A DNA stretch of 6,022 bases from assembly GCA_002322525.1 (NCBI GenBank), contig DCOU01000003.1, positions 1 through 6,022 on the forward strand. The letters are read 5' to 3'. Below the pieces are notes generated by a model, which worked only from the letters and a program-made list of their open reading frames with translations, searched no databases and was not told the DNA's origin. This document shows, in pieces, positions 1-5,971 of the stretch. Position 1 is the stretch's first letter. Each line of letters begins with the position of its first letter. A program made the position numbers and the translations under genes. Source of the DNA: Candidatus Omnitrophica bacterium UBA1562. Lineage in GTDB: Bacteria; Omnitrophota; Gorgyraeia; Gygaellales; Profunditerraquicolaceae.

Positions 1-252
1 GAGAAATGTAAAGGCAAAGGATGCCAAGCATGCAACTTAACCGGATACAGAGGTAGGACCGCTATATTTGAGCTCCTTTTGGTAAATGAAGAGATAAAGA
101 AACTTATCACCCAAAAGGCACCGGCTGACCAGATAAAGAAAAAGGCTGTATCAGAAGGTATGAAGACGCTCTGGGAAGATGGACAGGAAAAGATTAAACA
201 AGGAATCACTACACTGGAAGAGGTGTTGCGGGTAACGCAGGAGAAAGAATAG
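1..252 (+). CDS. gspE: GspE, T2SS assembly ATPase (C-terminal fragment, 5' end outside window)
   Basis: The frame is open from base 1 to TAG at 250-252 and gives the last 83 residues of a GspE/PilB-type secretion ATPase. Visible is the end of the cysteine-rich zinc-binding segment (Cys3, Cys8, Cys11, the last two forming a CxxC pair), followed by the family signature TGYRGRTAIFELL at residues 14-26 and the closing helical region ending LEEVLRVTQEKE. The Walker A and B motifs and the N-terminal domains lie upstream, outside the window. GspE is a cytoplasmic hexameric ATPase that drives pseudopilus assembly through GspL and GspF. By sequence alone this piece could also be PilB of a type IV pilus. 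The downstream gspF-G-I-J-K order makes GspE the better name. The gene ends 7 bases before gspF. Confidence 0.93.
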   Translation, partial: EKCKGKGCQACNLTGYRGRTAIFELLLVNEEIKKLITQKAPADQIKKKAVSEGMKTLWEDGQEKIKQGITTLEEVLRVTQEKE

Positions 253-259
253 ATAGAAA

Positions 260-1483
260 ATGGCAAAGTTTATTTATAAAGCAAAGGATGGGATACGGAC
301 AGTAACAGGAGAGATTGAAGCCCAGACAGAAAATTTAGCTATCAGGGAGTTGGAGAAAATGGGCTATATACCTGTTAAGGTAGAAGAGGTATCAAAGTAT
401 CAAAGTATCCCCGAAACTCAAGCTTTCGGGCTAGGCGCCGTATCAAAGATTAGGAAAATTAGTCCGCGGGACATAAACACATTCACCCGCCAGCTTGCCA
501 GTCTGTTTAAATCCAAGGTTCAACTTGTTAAATCCTTGGATATTATAGGCCGGGAGTCCCAGAATTTACGGTTAAAAGAGATTGTTTCTGATTTAAGGGA
601 TGAGATAAAAGACGGCAGGCAGCTCTCCGAAGCTTTAGGTAAATACCCTAAATATTTCTCCCGGGTATATATAAATATGATTGCCTCAGGTGAAAAAGGA
701 GGGATGTTAGAGAATATCCTCTTAAGGCTGGTTGATTTCGCCGATAAAGAAGAGGAGATAAAGTCAAAACTACGCGCTGCTTTAGCCTATCCTCTGCTTA
801 TGCTGGTTATGGGCATCCTAACCGTATTTGTGATGATTACCTTTGTTATGCCAAAGCTGGTTAAGCTTTTTTCTGATATGAAACAGACCCTTCCTTTGGC
901 GACCAGAATATTAATCTTTATAAGCAACTTTGCCAGAACCTATTGGTATTGGGCGGTTTTGTTGATAGCCGTACTCATATTTGTATTTAAAAAATTACAT
1001 CTTATCGAGAAGGAGATAATTCCGTTAGAGAAGATTAAATTGCGCCTGCCTCTTTTGGGAAGATATATCCTTATGAGGGAAATAGCGAGATTCTGCCGCA
1101 CATTAGGCCTGCTTATAAGTAACGGTATTCCCATACGGGATGCCATTGAGGCCACGGTTCCTGCTTTAGGTAGTAGGGCACTTGAAAAGGAGCTAAGGGT
1201 AGTAAGTAAAGATTTGTCTTCCGGCTTAACCGTAGCTAAGAGTTTGTCTAAAATATCTTTTTTCCCGGGGTTTGTGATTAGTTTGATTGGCGTAGGAGAA
1301 GAAGCAGGCAGGTTAGATGAAGCTTTTCTTGAAATAGCCACAACTTATGAGAAGCAATTAGATGAGCAGATAAAAGTGATGAGTTCGCTTATTGAGCCGG
1401 TTTTGATTCTTGGTATCGGTCTTGTGGTTGGCTTTATAGTTGTCTCTATGCTTTTGCCGATATTTCAGATTAGTTTGCGTTAA
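260..1483 (+). CDS. gspF: GspF, T2SS inner-membrane platform protein
   Basis: The 407-residue product matches the usual GspF/PilC length of about 400. The N-terminus (MAKFIYKAKDG, residues 1-11, then a short alpha/beta segment to about 45) is typical. Two repeated T2SSF domains follow, at about 72-197 and 273-400. The first has FTRQLASLFKSKVQLVKSLDII (read around residues 75-96 with the pivotal SGEKGGMLE at 143-151), the second has the matching FCRTLGLLISNGIPI and GEEAGRLDE (346-354). Hydrophobic membrane segments are visible near 176-198, 228-243 and 379-402. GspF sits at the centre of the inner-membrane platform and couples GspE to pseudopilin insertion. ATG 260 is the first start after the gspE stop. 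The AGGAG at 239-243 is rather far upstream, so translation may be coupled to gspE. PilC of a type IV pilus is the alternative name; gene order favours GspF. Confidence 0.97.
   Translation: MAKFIYKAKDGIRTVTGEIEAQTENLAIRELEKMGYIPVKVEEVSKYQSIPETQAFGLGAVSKIRKISPRDINTFTRQLASLFKSKVQLVKSLDIIGRESQNLRLKEIVSDLRDEIKDGRQLSEALGKYPKYFSRVYINMIASGEKGGMLENILLRLVDFADKEEEIKSKLRAALAYPLLMLVMGILTVFVMITFVMPKLVKLFSDMKQTLPLATRILIFISNFARTYWYWAVLLIAVLIFVFKKLHLIEKEIIPLEKIKLRLPLLGRYILMREIARFCRTLGLLISNGIPIRDAIEATVPALGSRALEKELRVVSKDLSSGLTVAKSLSKISFFPGFVISLIGVGEEAGRLDEAFLEIATTYEKQLDEQIKVMSSLIEPVLILGIGLVVGFIVVSMLLPIFQISLR
390..409 (+). repeat. Tandem 8-base repeat inside gspF (2.5 copies)
   Basis: TATCAAAG occurs at 390-397 and 398-405, followed by a half copy TATC at 406-409. 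A further separate copy lies at 441-448. The array sits in the linker between the N-terminal segment and the first T2SSF domain (residues about 44-63). The unit length is not a multiple of three, so gain or loss of one copy would shift the frame. The copy number is small and may be chance. Confidence 0.5.
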
Positions 1484-1486
1484 AAT

Positions 1487-1492
1487 GGAGGT
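1487..1492 (+). promoter_or_regulatory. Ribosome-binding site that fixes the gspG start
   Basis: GGAGGT lies 10 bases before ATG 1503, directly after the gspF stop. It favours ATG 1503 over the in-frame ATGs at 1440 and 1485. The 1485 ATG overlaps this motif, and the 1440 start would lie inside gspF and give an unlikely 27-residue leader. Starting at 1503 leaves the short charged leader MKDNKG expected of a major pseudopilin. Confidence 0.8.
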
Positions 1493-1502
1493 TCCTAAAA
1501 CT

Positions 1503-1904
1503 ATGAAGGATAATAAAGGGTTCACTTTAGTCGAATTAATGCTGGTTGTAATTATCATCGGCGCTTTGGTGGCAATGGTCTTGCCAAGGCTTACCGGTCG
1601 TTCAGAGCAGGCGCGCACTCAGGTTGCTAAGGCGGATATTAGCGCCAATATCGCTACCGCCCTTAAGCTCTATGAAATGGATAATGGCAAATTTCCCACT
1701 ACAGAAGAAGGGCTTAACGCCTTATTAAACAAACCCGCATCTAGCGTTAACTGGAACGGGCCGTACTTAGAAAAAACTCCTCTTGATCCCTGGGGAAGGC
1801 CATACCAATACAAGTGCCCTGGCACTCATAAAGATTACGACCTTTATTCGTTGGGCGCAGACGCAATAGAAGGGACAAAGGACGATGTTACCAACTGGGA
1901 ATAG
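1503..1904 (+). CDS. gspG: GspG, major pseudopilin
   Basis: The 133-residue precursor has a 6-residue charged leader (MKDNKG) followed by FTLVELMLVVIIIG. The prepilin peptidase site lies after Gly6, Phe7 becomes the first mature residue, and Glu11 is the conserved Glu+5. Residues 7-29 form the hydrophobic helix. The globular part has the family marks DNGKFPTTEEGLNAL (60-74), DPWGRPYQY (95-103) and the C-terminal acidic loop SLGADAIEGTKDD (116-128) ending in NW. Asp120 and Asp127 have the 7-residue spacing of the known GspG calcium ligands, so calcium binding is likely (inference). GspG subunits form the body of the pseudopilus, which starts in the inner membrane and extends into the periplasm. 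The gene follows gspF by 19 bases, and its last 20 bases overlap the start of gspI. The C-terminal pattern separates it from type IV pilins. Confidence 0.97.
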   Translation: MKDNKGFTLVELMLVVIIIGALVAMVLPRLTGRSEQARTQVAKADISANIATALKLYEMDNGKFPTTEEGLNALLNKPASSVNWNGPYLEKTPLDPWGRPYQYKCPGTHKDYDLYSLGADAIEGTKDDVTNWE

Positions 1905-2283
1905 CAATCCAGAGATAAGGGATAAAGGGTTTACCCTTATTGAAATAATGTTCGCAGTGGTTATACTCAGTTTTGGCTTGGTTTTAGTGCTGCGTTCTTT
2001 TGCTACCAGTCTCGAAGGTATAAAGCGAGCAGAAAGAGTTAAATTTTCCTCATGCCTTTTAGAAGAAAAAATGGAAGAAACAAAAGAAAAGGCAAGGGAA
2101 GAAGGAGGAATAGCCAAGGGTAATTTTTCTGGAGAAATCAGCCAGGATTATAAATGGGGCATTAATGTTAAGCAAGGCGATGTAAGCGAGGATTTAAACG
2201 AGGTAAAATTAGAAATTTTGTGGCAGGAAGGTAAAAATCAGAGGAGTATTTTTGCGACAACGTATCTGGAAAACAAGGAATAA
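1885..2283 (+). CDS. gspI: GspI-like minor pseudopilin
   Basis: The 132-residue precursor has a 15-residue leader ending DKG and the prepilin motif GFTLIEIMFAVVIL, with cleavage after Gly15 and Glu20 as the +5 glutamate. The hydrophobic helix covers about 16-37. After it comes RSFATSL and then CLLEEKMEE (57-65), which matches the GspI pattern of a leucine/alanine-rich segment with 'AE.KL.E'. The C-terminal part, with LNEVKLEILWQEG (104-116), fits the short beta-rich domain of GspI. The length also fits GspI (about 120-130) better than GspH (about 160-190). GspI is thought to start the tip complex with GspJ and GspK. ATG 1885 is the only usual start close upstream of the prepilin motif, with weak AGGG at 1871-1874. 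It overlaps gspG by 20 bases. A more general PilV-like prepilin label is possible. Confidence 0.85.
   Translation: MLPTGNSNPEIRDKGFTLIEIMFAVVILSFGLVLVLRSFATSLEGIKRAERVKFSSCLLEEKMEETKEKAREEGGIAKGNFSGEISQDYKWGINVKQGDVSEDLNEVKLEILWQEGKNQRSIFATTYLENKE
1915..1940 (+). repeat. Inverted repeats at the gspG-gspI junction
   Basis: ATAAGGG at 1915-1921 is an exact inverted match to CCCTTAT at 1934-1940 (7 base pairs, 12-base loop). A competing hairpin uses AAGGG 1925-1929 and CCCTT 1934-1938 with a TTTA loop. Part of this follows from the codons for Lys-Gly-Phe-Thr-Leu of the prepilin motif, but the first arm lies in the leader and is not forced by it. It lies just after the gspG stop, inside the start of gspI. 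Confidence 0.5.
2241..2246 (+). promoter_or_regulatory. Ribosome-binding site for the TTG start of gspJ
   Basis: GAGGAG lies 5 bases before TTG 2252, inside the end of gspI. No ATG, GTG or TTG occurs in frame between 2252 and the prepilin cleavage codons, so this site supports the unusual TTG start. Confidence 0.7.
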
Positions 2284-2890
2284 CGCATTTACCCCCTTAG
2301 ATAACAAACATCTAAAGGGGTTTACTCTCCTCGAGCTTTTAATTACCACTTCCCTCATCGCCTTAATGGGTCTGGCGATATATTCCGCATTTGCCCGTGG
2401 CGTAACAGTCTGGCAACGAGGAAACAAAACTGATGTTGCTGAGCAAGAAGTAAGGTTTGTTTTAGAGAATTTAGCGAAAGAATTAAGAAATAGTTTTAAA
2501 TTTTCGGGGATAGAATTTGAAGGGACAAAAAATGTTATTTCCTTCCCCATCTATGTAAATACTGCTGGTATTGCTCAAGACCCAAAATGGGAAGTGGGTA
2601 GAATTAGCTATTTCTATGACTCAAGCAAGAAATCTTTCTTTCGGATGGAGGCAAGTTATATTGATTTGTTTCAAGATGATTTGCCCAAGGCAAAAGAAAT
2701 ACTTTCACAGGTTAATGATTTAGAGATAAGCTATTATTTTTTTGATATAATCGGCAAAACATATAATTGGAAGGATTCTTGGACCGATAAGGAAAATTTT
2801 CCTCTGGGAGTAAAAATAAAATTATTAGCAGGAACCGGTAAAGATGAGAAAGAGTTTATTAAGACAGTGTATTTACCCCGCAAGATATGA
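2252..2890 (+). CDS. gspJ: GspJ-like minor pseudopilin
   Basis: The product has 212 residues, close to the usual GspJ length of about 200. A long 23-residue basic leader ends HLKG and is followed by FTLLELLITTSLIALMGLAIY. The cleavage site is after Gly23, and Glu28 is the +5 glutamate. The hydrophobic helix covers about 24-46. The downstream pattern AEQEVRFVLENLAKELRNS (63-81) and the beta-rich rest, including VGRISYFYD and a 'DLEISYYFFD' segment followed by a tryptophan, is typical of GspJ. GspJ forms the tip trimer with GspI and GspK in the known systems. The start is TTG with a well-placed ribosome-binding site, and the gene overlaps gspI by 32 bases and gspK by 47, which suggests coupled translation. 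The stop is TGA. The assignment rests on position and domain pattern; sequence similarity in this family is low. Confidence 0.85.
   Translation: MRQRIWKTRNNAFTPLDNKHLKGFTLLELLITTSLIALMGLAIYSAFARGVTVWQRGNKTDVAEQEVRFVLENLAKELRNSFKFSGIEFEGTKNVISFPIYVNTAGIAQDPKWEVGRISYFYDSSKKSFFRMEASYIDLFQDDLPKAKEILSQVNDLEISYYFFDIIGKTYNWKDSWTDKENFPLGVKIKLLAGTGKDEKEFIKTVYLPRKI
2293..2320 (+). repeat. Stem-loop in the gspJ leader (I-J junction)
   Basis: CCCCTTAGAT at 2293-2302 pairs with ATCTAAAGGGG at 2310-2320: ten base pairs with one bulged A (2314) and a 7-base loop, AACAAAC. It begins 9 bases after the gspI stop and ends on the glycine codon of the gspJ cleavage site. No T-tract follows, so it is not a standard terminator. 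A role in mRNA folding, processing or translation pace is possible but unproven. Confidence 0.6.
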
Positions 2891-3914
2891 CCTTTCTAAA
2901 TTTTCTAACGGGGTTTGCCATAAAAAAGGCAGCATCTTCATCCTTACTCTCTGGAGTTTGTGTCTACTGAGTATATTTGCCATTGGATTGGGAAGCAAGG
3001 TTTCGCAGGAGATAAATCTCGCATCTTACTTTCAGAATAAGTCGCAAGCCCGCTATTTGGCTGAGGCAGCTATAAAAAGGGCGCAAATTATATTAAAAAA
3101 TGACACCAATGCCTTTGATTCCTTGAACGAATTCTGGAGTACCGGACGTTATGCTGATAATGAAGAGTCTGTTTTTAATGAGGTCAAGCTGGGCAACGGA
3201 GTTTATAGTATTGTACACACCACGCCAGACGCAGGGAGCTCAGCGCAATATGGCATGGTCGATGAAGAGAGAAAAATTAATATAAATACCGCTTCGCAGG
3301 ATATTTTAGAAAGACTATTTCGCATAGCAGCTGGAGTGGATATTGATGATGCCCATATAATAGCCTCATCAATTATAGATTGGAGAGATACTGACAGTAA
3401 TACCCTCGAAGGCGGAGCAGAAGATAGTTTCTATAAGCAGTTAGAAATACCTTATGAGTGTAAGGATGGTAATTTCCAGGTATTAGAGGAACTTCTTCTA
3501 GTGAGAGGAATGACAGATGAAATTTTTTTAAAAGTCAAAGATTTAGTTACTATTTATAATGATGGTAAGGTTAACATTAACACTGCAAATCAGCAGGTCC
3601 TTTGTGCCTTAGGGATGAATGATGCACTGGCAAATAAGATTATCCTTTATCGAAAGGGAAATGACGGAATTGAAGGCACAGAGGATGATAATGTCCTAAA
3701 GGATTCATCCAATATCGCCAATGACCTTAAACAAGGCGTTGGCCTTAATGAAGAGGAACTGAATAAAATTGTGGAGTTAACTTCCGCAGGAATACTTACG
3801 GTAAGCTCTAAGAATTTTTTCGTAAACGCAGAGGGTAAAGTTGGGCGGAGGAGAGAACGGATTGTTTGTGTTGCGGATAAAAAAGGTGTAATTAAATATT
3901 GGAGAGAGCAGTGA
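2844..3914 (+). CDS. gspK: GspK-like minor pseudopilin (tip protein)
   Basis: The 356-residue product is slightly longer than typical GspK (about 320-340). A 29-residue leader ends HKKG, followed by SIFILTLWSLCLLSIFAIGLG. As is usual in GspK, the +5 glutamate is absent (Leu34 here). After the helix comes QARYLAEAAIKRAQ (68-81), the normal GspK continuation. The large periplasmic domain has DEERKININTA (140-150), DWRDTDSN with GGAEDSFY (179-197), LEELLLVRGMTDE (214-226) and a second KVNINTANQQVL (242-253). These are the hallmark acidic, helix-hairpin-like elements of GspK. An acidic loop GNDGIEGTEDD (272-282) resembles the GspG calcium loop. GspK caps the pseudopilus tip. ATG 2844 is the only standard start before the prepilin motif, with AGGA at 2830-2833. 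It overlaps gspJ by 47 bases. The TGA stop overlaps the GTG of the next gene. Confidence 0.93.
   Translation: MRKSLLRQCIYPARYDLSKFSNGVCHKKGSIFILTLWSLCLLSIFAIGLGSKVSQEINLASYFQNKSQARYLAEAAIKRAQIILKNDTNAFDSLNEFWSTGRYADNEESVFNEVKLGNGVYSIVHTTPDAGSSAQYGMVDEERKININTASQDILERLFRIAAGVDIDDAHIIASSIIDWRDTDSNTLEGGAEDSFYKQLEIPYECKDGNFQVLEELLLVRGMTDEIFLKVKDLVTIYNDGKVNINTANQQVLCALGMNDALANKIILYRKGNDGIEGTEDDNVLKDSSNIANDLKQGVGLNEEELNKIVELTSAGILTVSSKNFFVNAEGKVGRRRERIVCVADKKGVIKYWREQ
2875..2914 (+). repeat. Stem-loop at the gspJ-gspK junction
   Basis: ACCCCG at 2875-2880 pairs with CGGGGT at 2909-2914 across a 28-base loop that contains the gspJ stop codon. Inside the loop AGA (2883-2885) can pair with TCT (2895-2897). 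The layout resembles the I-J stem-loop, including the flanking ATTTACCCC and GGGGTTT. The long loop makes the structure itself weak. Confidence 0.4.
3901..3906 (+). promoter_or_regulatory. Ribosome-binding site that fixes the GTG start of gspL
   Basis: GGAGAG lies 4 bases before GTG 3911. An in-frame TTG at 3899 overlaps this motif and has no site of its own. The GTG shares bases with the gspK stop (GTGA, 3911-3914), the usual layout for translational coupling. The product therefore starts four residues later than the longest frame. Confidence 0.7.
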
Positions 3915-5338
3915 AATCATTATTTAAGAAGAAAAAGATTACAGGGATACTTGAGATAGGCAAAAGTTATTTAAAGATCGCCGTAGTAGAAGAAAGTTAC
4001 GGCCAGAATAGGATAATAACTAAATTGACCGCCGGCAAACTAGATGAGAAAAACTTAATTCTTAATTCTTACCCCTTAGTGCTGGAATGCGATGACTTAA
4101 TAATCGTTTTATCCCGGGCTCAGGTAACAGTGAGAAATCTTGAGCTGCCTACTACCGATCCGCAGGAGATAAAAGATATAATCACTATCCAGGCAGGCAA
4201 ACAAACACCTTTTTCTAAAGATGAGATAATTTCTGATTTTCAGACTATCGGCTCAAACCGCCCGCATTACACAAAAGTTTTATTGGCCATTGTTCAAAAA
4301 GTTATTGTAAATAGTTACCTCAATAACTTGGCCGAGAAAAAGGACGCTGTCCAGAAAATAGTCTTGGGGTCTGAATGCCTCGCTAACTGGTATCCTGTTA
4401 TCCAGCCTAAAATAAAGAATGAAGCATTCGCTATCCTTGATTTTGATGAAGGCTCTTGCGACTTTTCTGTTTATTCAAAAGATAAACTTTTATTTACCAG
4501 GCTTCTTTCTCTGGGGATTTCTGATTTGCCAGAAAAAGGTTGTCCGGAAGATTTTCTGGAAGAAATAAGGAATATTCTCGATACCTATAAAAAAGAAAAC
4601 ATTGGGCCGGCATTTAATAAAGTTGTTCTTATGGGCAAAACTTCAAATGCAGAGTTAAAAGATATTTTGGCTAATGAGTTTTCCCTGGAAGCATTTGGCC
4701 CTTTTGAGGATGAGGATATAGAAGGTATAAGCATATCTTTTGATGCAAAGGCCGTCCTGGATAAAGAGAAAGGAGTTTCATTTTCTAAATTAATCGGGTT
4801 GGCGTTAAATCCTGAGAAACCCCTAATGGACTTCCTGCCTTTAGCCCTGAAACAGGCAAGATTAAAGCGCATCAGAAGAAAAGAACTTATGCTGACAGGA
4901 ATTCTTATACTTTCAGTGTTTATAGTAAGCGGAGCGATTTTCTTAGAGAGGGTATACGCAAAAGCCTTACTTTTGAAGAGGCTAAATGCTCAATTCATTA
5001 AATTAGAAGGAGAGACATCCGAGCTTAAAAAAGAAGATTTAAAGATAAAGTTAATAAAAAATAGGACAGATGCAGGAAATTCAGCGATTGAAACCTTGCG
5101 TGAAATTCATAAAGTTACACCTCAAGAGATTTATTTGAGTGCTATTACCTTTGAAGAAGGCAAGTCACTTTCTCTACGCGGGACTTCCGTATCTATGTCC
5201 GAGGCCTTTAAGTTTGTTAAAACCTTAGAGGGACTTCCTAATTTTAGGAACGTAAAGACGAAATACGTTACCAAAAGAAAACTAGAGGGCAAAGACCTCG
5301 CTGATTTTGAGATTACTTGTCCCTTAGTTAGCGATTAA
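3911..5338 (+). CDS. gspL: GspL-like platform protein, PilM-PilN-type fusion
   Basis: With the GTG start the product has 475 residues. Residues 1-320 look like the actin/FtsA-like fold of PilM and the GspL cytoplasmic domain: ILEIGKSYLKIAVVE (13-27), a strand-rich part with LELPTTDPQEIKDII (77-91) and TPFSKDEIISDF (99-110), the second phosphate-like segment AILDFDEGSCDFSVYS (174-189), and VVLMGKTSNAELKDIL (238-253). Nucleotide-binding positions are loosely kept, so ATP binding is uncertain. A basic patch (KRIRRK, 319-324) precedes one membrane helix at about 326-345. A charged, probably coiled segment follows (350-378), then a PilN-like periplasmic domain (about 392-470) with TLREIHKVTPQEIYLSAI near its start. 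In known systems GspL recruits GspE and pairs with GspM. The order K-L-M supports this name. By domain type it could equally be called a PilM-PilN fusion. Confidence 0.85.
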   Translation: MKSLFKKKKITGILEIGKSYLKIAVVEESYGQNRIITKLTAGKLDEKNLILNSYPLVLECDDLIIVLSRAQVTVRNLELPTTDPQEIKDIITIQAGKQTPFSKDEIISDFQTIGSNRPHYTKVLLAIVQKVIVNSYLNNLAEKKDAVQKIVLGSECLANWYPVIQPKIKNEAFAILDFDEGSCDFSVYSKDKLLFTRLLSLGISDLPEKGCPEDFLEEIRNILDTYKKENIGPAFNKVVLMGKTSNAELKDILANEFSLEAFGPFEDEDIEGISISFDAKAVLDKEKGVSFSKLIGLALNPEKPLMDFLPLALKQARLKRIRRKELMLTGILILSVFIVSGAIFLERVYAKALLLKRLNAQFIKLEGETSELKKEDLKIKLIKNRTDAGNSAIETLREIHKVTPQEIYLSAITFEEGKSLSLRGTSVSMSEAFKFVKTLEGLPNFRNVKTKYVTKRKLEGKDLADFEITCPLVSD

Positions 5339-5353
5339 CGGAGAAACGGCATA

Positions 5354-5881
5354 ATGTATCGGATATCAAAAAAAGAGAGAAATCTCCTCTATATTGCGGT
5401 TATATTCGTAAGTCTGGCTATTTTTAGCAGAGCTGTATTGTCTCCTGCCTTAGGAAAGTCTGCTGATTTAGACCGCCAGATTCAACTTAAAAAGCGAATG
5501 ATTGAGAATTCCTTATATCTTTTAAATCAAAAGGAAGATATTCAAAAGGAGTCTCAAAAGTATACCAACTATGCCAGACAGAAATTTTCAGAAGAGGAAG
5601 AAACGGCCTCTTTGCTTAAAGAGATAGAAGATATAGCCAGAAAATCACAACTTCAGTTGACAGGCTTAAAACCATATTCAGCTGAAAGAAAAGATTTTTA
5701 TATTGAATATAGAATTGAAATCGAAACCGAATCTGATATGAATCAGCTTATAACCTTTATCCATAATCTTCAAAACTCGGAGAGCTTGTTAAGAGTAGTG
5801 AAGTTCCACATAAATCCAAAAGTAGATAAATCCGATATATTAAGGACTGATTTAACAATTACCAAGGTTCTCATTCCTTAG
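5354..5881 (+). CDS. gspM: GspM/PilO-like platform protein
   Basis: The 175-residue product has a short basic cytoplasmic N-terminus (MYRISKKERN), one membrane helix at about 11-30 and a charged, likely coiled-coil segment from about 36 to 95. A small periplasmic domain (about 96-175) follows, with SQLQLTGLKPYS (98-109), YIEYRIEIETESDMNQLITFIHNL (read around 116-139) and a closing LRTDLTITKVLI (163-174). This is the architecture of GspM and PilO, small single-pass proteins that pair with GspL or PilN through ferredoxin-like domains. The alternating periplasmic strands look closer to PilO and the 'type b' GspM group than to enterobacterial GspM (inference). ATG 5354 lies 15 bases after the gspL stop, with GGAG at 5340-5343. 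It is the last gene visible in the run. Its family is recognised by architecture and position rather than strong motifs. Confidence 0.8.
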   Translation: MYRISKKERNLLYIAVIFVSLAIFSRAVLSPALGKSADLDRQIQLKKRMIENSLYLLNQKEDIQKESQKYTNYARQKFSEEEETASLLKEIEDIARKSQLQLTGLKPYSAERKDFYIEYRIEIETESDMNQLITFIHNLQNSESLLRVVKFHINPKVDKSDILRTDLTITKVLIP

Positions 5882-5971
5882 TTTTATCCCATTATCAATT
5901 ATCCCTACTTATTATTGCCTAAACAATGCGACTTTATTTCTTTTTCTCTTGTAGTATTACTAAGGATTCCC

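Noticed and set aside
940..1341. Minus-strand open frame of 133 codons inside gspF
   Set aside because: It lies opposite a well-matched gspF, and its product has no recognisable domain; it is a shadow frame.
1440..1502. Longer N-terminus for gspG
   Set aside because: It would place the start inside gspF and add a hydrophobic, cysteine-containing leader; the GGAGGT site and MKDNKG leader point to 1503.
1767..2117. Minus-strand open frame across gspG-gspI
   Set aside because: It runs against two supported pseudopilin genes and has no motif of its own.
2209..2550. Minus-strand open frame across gspI-gspJ
   Set aside because: It is antisense to the recognised prepilin regions, with no family features.
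4585..4872. Minus-strand open frame inside gspL
   Set aside because: It is antisense to a continuous, conserved-looking domain and is not credible as a gene.
5914..5950. Terminator made of ATTG/CAAT hairpin and the following T/C-rich tract
   Set aside because: The stem has only four AT-rich pairs and the tract is interrupted by C and A, so it is too weak to call.
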